A DNA stretch of 27,501 nt from UBA6197 sp047638075 (GCF_047638075.1 NZ_JBLJBV010000079.1:1-27501); one strand, 5' to 3'; shown: positions 1-8,284, counted from the first letter of the stretch. Notes: generated by a model not told the origin, from the sequence alone. Numbers and translations: made by a program.

Positions 1-172
1 CGATCTCTTCCATATCGGCCAGTGTCGGCACCTCAACACCCAACGCTTCCAGTTTTGCAACCTGCGCAGGTTCGGGCTGCAGCAGGTCGATCCAGACCGC
101 ATCTTCCAAGGCATCCCCGGCATCCAACGGCATCAGCCCGCGCGCGCCAGTCTGATAGGCTAACAGCATCAT
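1..172 (-). CDS. corA: CorA-family magnesium/divalent cation transporter, N-terminal fragment
   Basis: Only the first 57 codons lie in the window; the gene runs off the left edge. The protein begins MMLLAYQTGARG and continues with an acidic segment, then VWIDLLQPEPAQV and VPTLADMEEI. The WIDLL-P and VPT-DMEEIE-type segments are typical of the N-terminal cytoplasmic domain of CorA transporters, which move Mg2+ (sometimes Co2+ or Ni2+) across the inner membrane as pentamers. The diagnostic C-terminal membrane helices and GMN motif are outside the window, so family membership rests on the N-terminus only. An AAGGGGG ribosome binding site lies just upstream of the ATG at 172. A second ATG follows immediately at 169 and could also be used. 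Confidence 0.75.
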   Translation of the reverse strand, partial: MMLLAYQTGARGLMPLDAGDALEDAVWIDLLQPEPAQVAKLEALGVEVPTLADMEEI

Positions 173-335
173 CGCCCCCTTATGCCGGACCCAATGTCAA
201 TTGCCTTTTCATAGCGGGCGCACAGGCGGTGTCCAGCCCCACCACATGCGACCGCGCGTTGAAAAAGCCCCGTCCCCGCCACGTTTGCGCCCCAATCAAC
301 CGCGATAACGGCATAAAGCAATACGGAGTCGCGCC

Positions 336-482
336 ATGGACTACCTACCGACGATCTCGTTCGATACGCTCGCGCTCACCATCATTGCCCTTGCCGTGGT
401 GCGCGGGGTTCTGGTGCGGTTCTGGCTTCCCCCCGAAACCGCGCCGTCAAAGGCCGAAGATAACGGCACGCCCGCGCATTGA
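336..482 (+). CDS. Small hypothetical single-span membrane protein (48 aa)
   Basis: A 48-codon ORF starts at ATG 336 with a GGAG ribosome binding site at 325-328 and ends at TGA 482. The protein reads MDYLPTISFDTLALTIIALA, then VVRGVLVRFWLPPE and a short polar, proline-rich tail ending PAH. Residues about 11-29 form one hydrophobic helix followed by basic residues, so it looks like a small inner-membrane protein with a cytoplasmic tail. It is divergent from the corA fragment and convergent with the glycerate kinase gene, whose stop is 24 bp away. I do not recognise a family. It is called a gene because of its good ribosome binding site, coherent hydrophobic segment and otherwise unexplained position. 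It could be a chance ORF. Confidence 0.5.
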   Translation: MDYLPTISFDTLALTIIALAVVRGVLVRFWLPPETAPSKAEDNGTPAH

Positions 483-506
483 TCGGGTCCTATCGGGCGG
501 CGGGCA

Positions 507-1790
507 TTAGACCGGGCCGCGCAGCGCAACCGCCAGATCTGCCACATTGGTGCCGGTGGCGCCGATGATCAGCAGCGCCCCCGCAGCCGCCAACGCCGGG
601 TTCGAATCGTTTCGCGCCAGCACATCCATCGGGTCAAACCCCGCCGCACGCATCCGTGTCACTGTGTGTGGCCCCACAATCGCGCCCGCCGCCTTGGTCG
701 GGCCATCCCGGCCATCGGTCCCGGCGGCCAGAAAGACCCATGGGTCACGCCAGCCCTCGGCCTCGGCCAGAACCGCGACCCGCAGCGCCAGTTCCTGATT
801 GCGCCCGCCCAATCCGGTGCCGGTCAACCGCACGGTTGTCTCTCCGCCAAAGGCCAGCGGCTGGCCGGGTAGCAGTTGCCCCATCAACGCGACAATCCGT
901 GCCGCCTGCGCCGCCACATCACCGTCCAACGGCTCTGGTGCCAGCGTCGCGCCCTTGGCCGCCATCGCCGCCAACGACAGCGCGTTAGAGCCTACCAGAA
1001 TGTTGCGCGCCATTGGCAAGTCCGCCACGGCAGGGGCCGCCGCATCCAGATGTGCCCGCACCGCATCGGGCAAGCGCGCCCAGATACCCAGCTGCCGGCA
1101 TAGTGCGGCCGCGTCCGCACGGGTGCCGATCGGCGCCACCGTCGGCCCCGAGGCGATGACCCGCAGATCATCGCCCGGCACGTCCGACAGGATCAGCGCC
1201 ACCACGGGCGCCGCGCTAAGGCGCAACCAGCCGCCCCCTTTCAGCTGCGACAGCGTCTGACGCACCAGATTCATCTGGCCAATATCGGCGCCCGACCCCA
1301 GCAACAGCCGGCTGACCTCGGCCTTGTCACTCAGGCTTATGCCCGGCACCGGCGCCGGACAAAGCGCGGACCCGCCCCCGGAAATCAGCGCCAAAACGCG
1401 GTCCTCTGGTTGAACCGACCGCAGCCGCGCCGTGATTGCCCGCCCCGCTGCAAGCCCGGCGTCATCAGGCACCGGATGCCCCGCTGCCATCACCTCGGCG
1501 CCTGCCAAAGCCACGGCGTTTTCGTAATTCGTCACGACCAACACCGACGCGCCCGGTAAGGCTTTTATCGCCGCCTCGGCCATCGCGCGCGCAGCCTTGC
1601 CAAGTGCGATCACCACCCAGCGCCCGCCCTTTGCTGGCGGATCGGCCCTCACCGCCTCCATCGCCCGCGCTACCGCCTGCCCCGGATCGGCCGCCGCGAC
1701 CCCAGCCAAAAACAACTCTTCGGCGCGCCGCGCCATTGCATCAAAATTATCCATGCCCGCAAGATGCCCGCCATTCGCGCCGCCGTCCAT
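507..1790 (-). CDS. ttuD: Glycerate 2-kinase / TtuD-type (MOFRL family)
   Basis: The enzyme is predicted to phosphorylate D-glycerate to 2-phosphoglycerate with ATP in the cytoplasm, feeding glyoxylate, serine-cycle or tartrate carbon into glycolysis. Homologues were often annotated as hydroxypyruvate reductase. The N-terminal glycerate-kinase domain contains ALGKAARAMAEAA near residue 65 and the glycine-rich SGGGSAL near residue 140. The C-terminal MOFRL domain (roughly residues 300-415) contains GGRNQELALR and AAGTDGRDGPT. At up to 427 aa the length fits the family. The start is uncertain: the in-frame ATG at 1790 gives MDGGANGG, while a second ATG at 1754 gives MDNFDAMARRAEELF, which looks more like the family N-terminus. 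Neither has a strong ribosome binding site. No operon partner is visible. Confidence 0.88.
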   Translation of the reverse strand: MDGGANGGHLAGMDNFDAMARRAEELFLAGVAAADPGQAVARAMEAVRADPPAKGGRWVVIALGKAARAMAEAAIKALPGASVLVVTNYENAVALAGAEVMAAGHPVPDDAGLAAGRAITARLRSVQPEDRVLALISGGGSALCPAPVPGISLSDKAEVSRLLLGSGADIGQMNLVRQTLSQLKGGGWLRLSAAPVVALILSDVPGDDLRVIASGPTVAPIGTRADAAALCRQLGIWARLPDAVRAHLDAAAPAVADLPMARNILVGSNALSLAAMAAKGATLAPEPLDGDVAAQAARIVALMGQLLPGQPLAFGGETTVRLTGTGLGGRNQELALRVAVLAEAEGWRDPWVFLAAGTDGRDGPTKAAGAIVGPHTVTRMRAAGFDPMDVLARNDSNPALAAAGALLIIGATGTNVADLAVALRGPV

Positions 1791-1984
1791 GGCAAAGAAC
1801 AGCCCTGATTGCGCCCGGTTGCCCCTATCAGCACCAGTGGCGTGCCCCCAGGCCCAAAAGGCCGCTGATGGTGCGTTGCCCTGCCCCTATGCCATTCCCC
1901 CCAAACACCCCGACAGCCCACCGCTCTTGCAGGATCAGACCGTGATTGGGCGGGCAAGCCATCTGGCGCTCACCTGATCGTTCC

Positions 1985-2013
1985 TTGTTCTTCACTTCCA
2001 AACTAATTACAAT
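1985..2013 (+). promoter_or_regulatory. Candidate sigma-70 promoter of the ArsR/SqrR-like regulator gene
   Basis: TTGTTC at 1985-1990 and TACAAT at 2008-2013 are separated by exactly 17 bp, which puts a transcription start near 2020. This would leave a leader of about 20 nt before the preferred ATG at 2040 and would make the more upstream ATG at 2025 unlikely to be used. An imperfect dyad (ACAATT, 9 nt later CAATG) overlaps the -10 element. It resembles but does not match the ATTC-N8-GAAT site found upstream of the RND operon. Confidence 0.45.
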
Positions 2014-2039
2014 TTCCCTGTGCAATGAAAGGGACATCG

Positions 2040-2450
2040 ATGCCGCGCAGTGCGATATTGCCAAGGCAAAAAAAGGACAATGGTGTGGTGATGGCAGCGT
2101 CAAAGCGTGACAATAACGCCGGACCCAGCAGCACGACTCCTTGCGCGCCACTGAACGCTGAAGAGATGATGGGCCGGGCGCAAGACGCCTCGAACCTGCT
2201 GAAAGCGCTGGCGCATGAAGGCCGGCTGATGATCATGTGCCATCTGTCGTCGGGCGAAAAATCCGTGACCGAGTTGGAAAACCTTCTGGAAACGCGTCAA
2301 GCGGCCGTCAGCCAGCAACTGGCGCGGTTGCGGGTTGAGGGGCTGGTATCATCCCGCCGCGAAGGCAAGGCGATCTACTATTCGCTGTCGGACCCACGCG
2401 CATCGCGCATCGTCGGGCTGGTCTATGATATGTTCTGCCGCCCGAACTGA
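2040..2450 (+). CDS. sqrR: ArsR/SmtB-family transcriptional repressor, BigR/SqrR persulfide-sensor type
   Basis: This is a winged-helix repressor. The core runs ASNLLKALAHEGRLMIMCHL, SSGEKSVTELENLLETRQAA, VSQQLARLRVEGLVSSRREG and KAIYYSLSDPRA, matching BigR/SqrR proteins that sense persulfides and hydrogen sulfide. The metal-binding CVC motif of true ArsR/SmtB metal sensors is absent. There are exactly three cysteines: one in TTPCAPLN, one in LMIMCHL and one in YDMFCRPN. Their spacings are 32 and 66 residues, equal to the C9, C41 and C107 spacing I recall for Rhodobacter capsulatus SqrR, in which the last two form the sulfur-bridge switch. ATG 2040 is preferred because AAGGGA lies 5 nt upstream. 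GTG 2085 (AAGGA 7 nt upstream) or ATG 2091 would give proteins nearer SqrR length. The gene converges on the RND operon (stops 85 bp apart), whose upstream region carries a matching operator. Confidence 0.88.
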   Translation: MPRSAILPRQKKDNGVVMAASKRDNNAGPSSTTPCAPLNAEEMMGRAQDASNLLKALAHEGRLMIMCHLSSGEKSVTELENLLETRQAAVSQQLARLRVEGLVSSRREGKAIYYSLSDPRASRIVGLVYDMFCRPN

Positions 2451-2535
2451 ACCGTCCTGACTCCGGGTTAGGGCACGTTTCCCAGATCCTGAGCCCCGCG
2501 CCTAACCATTCCTGCCTGCCGCGCGCGGGGAAAGG

Positions 2536-5500
2536 TCAGGTGCGAAACACCCGGTAGATTGCCGGGATCACCAGCACCGTCAGCAGTGTTGAGGACAGCA
2601 GCCCGAACAGCAGTGAAATTGCCAGCCCCTGAAAGATCGGGTCGGCCAGAATCACCACCGCGCCAATCATCGCCGCAATCGCCGTCAGCAGGATCGGCTT
2701 GAAACGGATCGCCCCCGCTTCGATCAGGATATCGACCTTGGTTTTCCCGGTCGGGTCTGCGTGGCGAATGAAGTCGACCAGCAGGATCGAGTTGCGCACG
2801 ATGATCCCCGCCAGCGCGATGAACCCGATCATCGACGTGGCCGAAAACGGTGCCTTGAAAATCCAGTGCCCCAGCATGATCCCCAGAAAGGTTAGCGGAA
2901 TCGGCGTCAGGATGACCAACGGCAGTTTGAAGCTGCCAAACTGCGCCACCACCAGAATATAAATCCCCAAAAGCGCCACCGCAAAGGCCGCCCCCATGTC
3001 GCGGAAGGTGACCCAGGTCACCTCCCATTCGCCATCCCAGAGCAGCGTCACGACGGACTCGTCCTCGGGCTGGCCATGCAGACTGACGACCGGCTTTTCG
3101 CCCGGGGCCCAATCCATCTGGTCCAGCGCCTCGTTGACCGCGATCATGCCGTAAAGCGGTGCCTCAAACGTGCCGGCCAGTTCGGCTGTCACCATTTCGG
3201 CCTCTCGCCCGTTATGACGAAAGATCAGGAAACTCGCCCGTTCCTCATTGAGGCTGACCACATCGCCCAATTCCACAACGCCCCGCGCACCCGGCAGCAG
3301 GTTCGCCGGGATCGGCGTAGAGAGTGCGGCCTCGTCCATCACCTGCGCGCCTTTTTCGCGTTCCACCCGAATGGGAATCGGGTGCCGCCCTTCGCCGCGG
3401 TGCGAATAGCCAACGGTGGTGCCACTGTTCAGGATGGCAAGCGTGTCGAACACATCGCCTTCCTGCACCTCGAAAAACTCCAGATCGTCGGCGTTGATGG
3501 TGGCGCGCAACCGGCGGGCCTGGGTGCCGAAACTGTCGTCGACATCCACCACAAAGGGCACGCTTTCAAACGCCGCCCGAATTTTGGTTGCCGCAGCGCG
3601 CCGGGTCGCGGCATCGGGGCCGTAAACCTCGGCTAACAGCGTGGCTATCACCGGTGGGCCGGGCGGCGGCTCGACCGTTTTGAGGTTGGTTCCGGCGGGC
3701 ACATCCATCGCCATGATCCGCTGACGGATATCAAGCGCGATATCGTGGCTGGGCCGGTCGCGGTCGGCTTTTGGTGTCAGGTTGATCTGCACATCGCCCA
3801 GATTCGGGTCTGCGCGCATGTAGTAGTGCCGCACAAGCCCGTTGAAGTTGAACGGCGCCGCCGTGCCTGCATGGGTCTGCACGCTGACCACCTCGGGCAG
3901 TTCGGTCACCACGGCGGCCACCTTTTGCGCCACCGCATCCGTCGCCTCGACGCTGGCGCCTTCGGGCAGGTCAATCACCACGGAAAGCTCGGATTTGTTG
4001 TCAAAGGGCAGCAGTTTTACCGTTACATCCTTGGTATAAAGCATCCCAAGTGATCCAAACGACAGTACTATTGTTACGATCAAGAAGGCCCAGGCTGTGC
4101 CCTTGCTGGCCAGCACACGGCGCGCCACCACCTCGTAAATCGCACCCAACTTGCCGCCATGGTGCCCGGTGTCGTGGTGCAAGGGGGCATCGCCGGCGAT
4201 CTTTACCATCAGCCAGGGCGTGATGATAACCGCCACAAAGAACGAGAAAATCATCGCCGCGCTGGCATTGGCCGGGATCGGGCTCATGTAAGGCCCCATC
4301 AGCCCAGACACGAACAGCATCGGCAACAGCGCCGCCACCACCGTGAGCGTAGCGACGATTGTGGGGTTGCCAACCTCGGCCACGGCGGCAATCGCCTTTT
4401 GGGTGCGGGTGCCGGGGGTTTTCAGGCCCCAGTGCCGGGCGATATTTTCGATCACCACAATCGCATCATCGACCAGAATCCCGATCGAGAAGATCAGCGC
4501 GAACAGGCTGACCCGGTTCAGCGTATAGCCCATGATCCAGGACGAAAACAGCGTCAGCAAGATCGTGACCGGAATGACGATCGCCACCACGATGCTTTCG
4601 CGCCAGCCAATGGCAAACAGGATCAGCGCAACAATCGACACCGTGGCAAGGCCAAGGTGAAACAACAGCTCATTGGCCTTTTCATTGGCGGTTTCGCCGT
4701 AGTCACGGGTGATCTGCACCGTCACCCCTTGGGGGATCAGATGCCCCTCCAGTTCATCGACGCGGTGCAGGATCTGCTCGGCCACCACCACCGCATTGGC
4801 ACCGGCACGCTTGGCAATCGCCAAGGTAACGGCAGGGCTGCGCTGCAAGCTGCCGTCAGGCCCACGCATCACATTGGCGACGATATGCCCGGACGTGTCG
4901 GGCACGAAGCTGACATTGGCCACGTCGGCCACATAGACCGGCCGCCCATCGCGCGCGGTCAGCAAAAGCCCCGCAATCTCGGCCGGGGCGGTCAGGGTTT
5001 TTCCCGCCACAAGGTCGATCTGTTCGCCCCCGTCGCGCACCTTGCCGGTTGAAAAGGCACGGTTCGCCTGCGCGACCTTGTAAGACAGCTGTTGCAGCGT
5101 GATCCCGTATAGCGCCAGTCTTTCGGGGTCGGGCGCGATCCGCAGCGCCTCGGGGGCCTCACCGACGATATAGGTCAGGCCGACATTGTCGATCTTGGTG
5201 ATCTCGCCCTGCAATTCGCGGGTGATCCGCGTCAGATCATTGGCCGACACCTGCCCCCCCGGATCAGCCGACAGCGTCAGCGACACAATCGCCACATCAT
5301 CAATGCCGCGCGCGACAATCAAAGGCGGGTCAATACCCACCGGAATCCGGTCCAGATTGGCATTCACCTTTTCATGCACACGCAAGATTGCAGCGTCAGA
5401 CGAGGTGCCGACCAGGAACCGTGCCGTGACCATGGCGAAATCATCGCGCGTCTGGGAATAGACGTGTTCAACCTCATTGATGCCCTTGACGATGGTTTCC

Positions 5501-5754
5501 ATCGGCTCGGTAACCAGCTTCATCGCGTCTTCGGCCCGTAGCCCCGGCGCCTGAATCAAGATATCGACCATCGGCACCGAAATCTGCGGCTCTTCCTCGC
5601 GTGGCAGGCTGATTAGCGCCAATAGCCCCACCGCCAGCGCCGCCAAAACTATCAGCGGCGTCATCGGAGACTGAATGAACGCGCGTGTCAGCCGTCCGGC
5701 CAGGCCCAGCTTGCCCAAGGGCAGCCCATCGGTTTCAATCGGTTCACTGGCCAT
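2536..5754 (-). CDS. RND-family efflux transporter permease (AcrB/HAE1-like)
   Basis: This is an inner-membrane proton-driven efflux pump of about 1,072 aa, the usual RND length, with two repeats of a membrane helix, a large periplasmic loop and further membrane helices. TM1 is near residues 33-50, followed by LISLPREEEPQISVP, a typical RND start. TM4 carries the proton-relay pair in GILVDDAIVVIEN (D429, D430). TM10 has AGIIVRNSILLVDF, with Arg where AcrB has the relay Lys. The start ATG overlaps the stop of the upstream adaptor gene by 11 bp, so the two are translationally coupled. No outer-membrane TolC-type gene is nearby. The substrate cannot be read from the sequence. The convergent SqrR-like regulator and the SqrR-type operator upstream of the operon suggest control by reactive sulfur species. 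Confidence 0.92.
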   Translation of the reverse strand: MASEPIETDGLPLGKLGLAGRLTRAFIQSPMTPLIVLAALAVGLLALISLPREEEPQISVPMVDILIQAPGLRAEDAMKLVTEPMETIVKGINEVEHVYSQTRDDFAMVTARFLVGTSSDAAILRVHEKVNANLDRIPVGIDPPLIVARGIDDVAIVSLTLSADPGGQVSANDLTRITRELQGEITKIDNVGLTYIVGEAPEALRIAPDPERLALYGITLQQLSYKVAQANRAFSTGKVRDGGEQIDLVAGKTLTAPAEIAGLLLTARDGRPVYVADVANVSFVPDTSGHIVANVMRGPDGSLQRSPAVTLAIAKRAGANAVVVAEQILHRVDELEGHLIPQGVTVQITRDYGETANEKANELLFHLGLATVSIVALILFAIGWRESIVVAIVIPVTILLTLFSSWIMGYTLNRVSLFALIFSIGILVDDAIVVIENIARHWGLKTPGTRTQKAIAAVAEVGNPTIVATLTVVAALLPMLFVSGLMGPYMSPIPANASAAMIFSFFVAVIITPWLMVKIAGDAPLHHDTGHHGGKLGAIYEVVARRVLASKGTAWAFLIVTIVLSFGSLGMLYTKDVTVKLLPFDNKSELSVVIDLPEGASVEATDAVAQKVAAVVTELPEVVSVQTHAGTAAPFNFNGLVRHYYMRADPNLGDVQINLTPKADRDRPSHDIALDIRQRIMAMDVPAGTNLKTVEPPPGPPVIATLLAEVYGPDAATRRAAATKIRAAFESVPFVVDVDDSFGTQARRLRATINADDLEFFEVQEGDVFDTLAILNSGTTVGYSHRGEGRHPIPIRVEREKGAQVMDEAALSTPIPANLLPGARGVVELGDVVSLNEERASFLIFRHNGREAEMVTAELAGTFEAPLYGMIAVNEALDQMDWAPGEKPVVSLHGQPEDESVVTLLWDGEWEVTWVTFRDMGAAFAVALLGIYILVVAQFGSFKLPLVILTPIPLTFLGIMLGHWIFKAPFSATSMIGFIALAGIIVRNSILLVDFIRHADPTGKTKVDILIEAGAIRFKPILLTAIAAMIGAVVILADPIFQGLAISLLFGLLSSTLLTVLVIPAIYRVFRT

Positions 5755-6712
5755 TTACTGTCACCGTCTCGCCACCCTGAAGGCCGGTCACAATCTCGAC
5801 CATCTTCACCCCGTCAACGGTCTGCACGATGCCCGGCACCACCACCCGTGCCAAACCGTCAACCTGCACAAAATCAAGGCCCGCGTGCGTCACCACCATA
5901 TCCGCCGGCACCAGCAGCACCTGCCGCTTGCCCATCGGAAGCCGCACCAAGACCCGCGCATCGACAAAATCAACGTCCAGCGCCGCGACCTCGACATCGG
6001 CAATAACCCGACCGTTCTCGATCAGCGGATAGACCTTGGCCAGCCGCCCCTCGGTTACGCCAGCGGCAGCTTCAACCCGGATCGTATCGCCCTCGGTCAA
6101 ATTGGCCGCGTGGCGTTCGGGCACCGCAAGGCGCAGGAAAAACCCGCCGCCGCCGACCGTCGCCACCACCTCGCCCGGCATCACCACCGCGCCCATGGCC
6201 ACCGGCACGTTCAGCACGCGCCCGGAAATCGGCGCCAGCACGGTGCCCTCATCAGCCTGTTGCCTGACCACCTGCGCCTGCGCCTTTTGCGCCTCGATCT
6301 GGCCTTTTACGACATCCACCTGGGTGCGCAGTGCATCCAACCGCTGCGCAGTGGTCACGCCACGCGACAGCAATTCCTCGCCGCGCGTCAATTCAGCCTC
6401 GGCGTTAGCCAACTGTGCCTCAAGCGCTTGCAGCTGCGCGTCTATCGCACCCAGCTGAAAGTCCAGCTTTTCATCGACGATGCGCCCCATCGGCTGGCCC
6501 GCCTGCACCACGTCGCCTTCAGAGACGACCAGTTCCACCAGCGTACCCCCCAGCCGCGCACGCGCCGGAATATTGTCTTTTGCCTCGACCCGGCCGTAAA
6601 CCGCCTTCCAGTCCGTCACCTCTGTCGGGGTAACCAAAAAACCGTCCTCGGCATGGGCCGCCACAGGCTGCAACAGCACGGCCAGTGTCAACGCATAAAG
6701 CATGGATTTCAT
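5744..6712 (-). CDS. RND periplasmic adaptor (membrane fusion protein, HlyD/AcrA-like)
   Basis: This is the first gene of the RND operon, 322 aa. It begins MKSMLYALTLAVLLQPVAAH, a cleavable signal peptide probably cut after AHA. A lipoyl half-motif follows (GTLVELVVSEGDVVQAGQPM). Residues about 75-145 are a heptad-rich coiled-coil hairpin with many Ala, Gln and Glu. The second lipoyl half is GTVLAPISGRVLNVPVAMGA, followed by beta-barrel and membrane-proximal domains ending TVTVNGQ. Such adaptors bridge the RND pump and an outer-membrane channel. AAGGGA lies 7 nt upstream of the ATG. The TGA stop overlaps the permease start. Expression is probably controlled from the 6713-6811 region, which contains an ATTC-N8-GAAT palindrome. 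Confidence 0.9.
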   Translation of the reverse strand: MKSMLYALTLAVLLQPVAAHAEDGFLVTPTEVTDWKAVYGRVEAKDNIPARARLGGTLVELVVSEGDVVQAGQPMGRIVDEKLDFQLGAIDAQLQALEAQLANAEAELTRGEELLSRGVTTAQRLDALRTQVDVVKGQIEAQKAQAQVVRQQADEGTVLAPISGRVLNVPVAMGAVVMPGEVVATVGGGGFFLRLAVPERHAANLTEGDTIRVEAAAGVTEGRLAKVYPLIENGRVIADVEVAALDVDFVDARVLVRLPMGKRQVLLVPADMVVTHAGLDFVQVDGLARVVVPGIVQTVDGVKMVEIVTGLQGGETVTVNGQ

Positions 6713-6770
6713 TTTGGCGTCCCTTCCCTTAGGGGTTTTGCAAGCGGTTTTTACAATACTTTACCGATTT

Positions 6771-6790
6771 ACATTCGATTTGCTGAATGT
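6771..6790. promoter_or_regulatory. Palindromic operator ATTC-N8-GAAT, candidate SqrR/BigR binding site
   Basis: A perfect inverted repeat (ACATTC, 8-nt spacer, GAATGT) lies 59 bp upstream of the adaptor ATG in the divergent serS/RND intergenic region. The core ATTC-N8-GAAT is the consensus I recall for Rhodobacter SqrR. On the minus strand it overlaps the plausible -35 region for the RND operon, which suits repression by blocking RNA polymerase. The serS start is 130 bp away on the other side. Confidence 0.7.
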
Positions 6791-6804
6791 GATATTTGTA
6801 TATC
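6791..6804. repeat. Second short palindrome GATAT-N4-ATATC next to the operator
   Basis: This AT-rich 14-bp palindrome abuts the ATTC-N8-GAAT site with its centre 17 bp away. It could be an extra regulator site or simply part of an AT-rich promoter region. Confidence 0.35.
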
Positions 6805-6919
6805 AGAATTCAACCCTACCGCAAGCAAGGATGCAATGGCGCATAATGCCCCGCATTCGTGCCCTTTCCGCGCGCGGCGCAATGCGGTAAACGGCGCTCA
6901 GCATTGAATGAGGTCCGCC

Positions 6920-8212
6920 ATGCACGACATCCGCGCCATCCGCGAAAACCCCACCGCCTTTGACGCCGCCCTTGCCCGGCGCGGTTTATCCCCGATGTCG
7001 CCTGAAATTCTGTCGCTGGATGAAACGCGCCGCGCCTGTATTCGGGCCGCCGAAACCGCCCAGGCCGATCAGAACCGCGCCTCGAAAGAGGTTGGCGCCG
7101 CCAAGGCTGCGGGCAACGATGCCGAGTTTGAACGCTTGCGCGGGCTCGTGGCCGAAAAGAAATCCGACGTCGCGCGCCTGACCGCCGAAGCGGGCGAAAA
7201 AGACCTTGCCCTGCGCGATCTGTTGCTGGCCATTCCCAACCTGCCCCTACCCGAGGCGCCGGACGGGCGCGACGAATCCGACAATGTCGAAATCAAACGC
7301 TGGGGCAGCCCGCGCGACCTTGGTTTTACACCGGTCGAGCATTACCAACTGCCCGCCGTGCAGGGCGGTATGGATTTTGAAACCGCCGCCAAACTTTCGG
7401 GCGCACGCTTTGTGGTGCTGTCGGGGGGGGTTGCGCGCCTTCACCGGGCGCTGTCACAGTTCATGCTGGACCTGCACACCGAACAGCACGGCCTTTCGGA
7501 AACCATTACCCCCGTTCTGGTGCGCGATGAGGCGATGATCGGCACCGGTAATCTGCCAAAGTTCGCTGAAGACAGCTATCAAACCACCAATGGCTGGTGG
7601 CTGATCCCCACCGCCGAGGTGACGCTGACCAATATCGTTGCCGGTGAAACGCTGGACGAAACCACCCTGCCCCGCCGCTACTGCGCCCACACCCAATGTT
7701 TCCGCTCGGAAGCGGGCTCGGCAGGCAAGGACACCTCGGGGATGTTGCGCCAGCATCAGTTTGAAAAGGTTGAAATGGTGACGATCTGCACCCCGGATGC
7801 AGCCCTTGAGGAACATGAACGCATGACCCGCTGCGCCGAAACCGTGCTGGAACAGTTAAACCTGCCTTATCGGCGGATTGTGCTGTGCACCGGCGACATG
7901 GGCTTTGGCAGCCAGAAAACCCACGATCTGGAGGTGTGGTTGCCCGGGCAGGACACCTACCGCGAAATCAGCTCCGTCTCAACCTGTGGCAGCTTTCAGG
8001 CACGCCGGATGAATGCCCGCTACAAACCCGCAACGGGCGGCAAACCCGAATTTGTGGCGACGCTGAACGGCTCGGGTCTTGCGGTGGGGCGTTGCCTGAT
8101 CGCGGTGCTGGAGAACGGGCAAGAGGCGGATGGCTCGGTTACGCTTCCTGCCGTGTTACACCCCTACCTGCGCGGCAAGACCCGCCTGACCGCTGACGGA
8201 ACGCTGGTTTGA
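6920..8212 (+). CDS. serS: Seryl-tRNA synthetase
   Basis: SerS charges tRNA-Ser (and tRNA-Sec) with serine in the cytoplasm. The 430-aa protein starts MHDIRAIRENPTAFDAALAR, the conserved bacterial N-terminus. A coiled-coil tRNA-binding arm follows at about residues 30-105. The class II catalytic core contains motif 2 around residue 260 (CFRSEAGSAGKDTSGMLRQH) and motif 3 around residue 382 (LNGSGLAVGRCLIAVLEN). The SVSTCGSFQARRMNARYK segment is also typical of SerS. ATG 6920 is chosen over ATG 6908 because GAGG lies 6 nt upstream of it and it gives the conserved N-terminus. The gene is divergent from the RND adaptor gene and is followed after 72 bp by the TspO-like gene on the same strand. Confidence 0.97.
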   Translation: MHDIRAIRENPTAFDAALARRGLSPMSPEILSLDETRRACIRAAETAQADQNRASKEVGAAKAAGNDAEFERLRGLVAEKKSDVARLTAEAGEKDLALRDLLLAIPNLPLPEAPDGRDESDNVEIKRWGSPRDLGFTPVEHYQLPAVQGGMDFETAAKLSGARFVVLSGGVARLHRALSQFMLDLHTEQHGLSETITPVLVRDEAMIGTGNLPKFAEDSYQTTNGWWLIPTAEVTLTNIVAGETLDETTLPRRYCAHTQCFRSEAGSAGKDTSGMLRQHQFEKVEMVTICTPDAALEEHERMTRCAETVLEQLNLPYRRIVLCTGDMGFGSQKTHDLEVWLPGQDTYREISSVSTCGSFQARRMNARYKPATGGKPEFVATLNGSGLAVGRCLIAVLENGQEADGSVTLPAVLHPYLRGKTRLTADGTLV

Positions 8213-8284
8213 TTTCGGCACGCGGATGTTCGCAGAGCGCGTAAATAAAGTGATCCAAACCACTTGCTGTTTCGTAAGAGCACC

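Noticed and set aside
1791..1984. Possible gene upstream of the glycerate kinase
   Set aside because: Open frames exist on both strands, but none has a ribosome binding site or recognisable protein sequence. I see nothing else in this stretch.
2494..2530. CCCCGCGC and GCGCGGGG inverted repeat between the regulator and RND stop codons
   Set aside because: The loop is 21 nt and there is no T-run, so it is a weak terminator candidate at most.
5675..6907. 410-codon plus-strand frame across the first adaptor gene
   Set aside because: Shadow of the adaptor gene extended through the intergenic region; basic, low-complexity translation.
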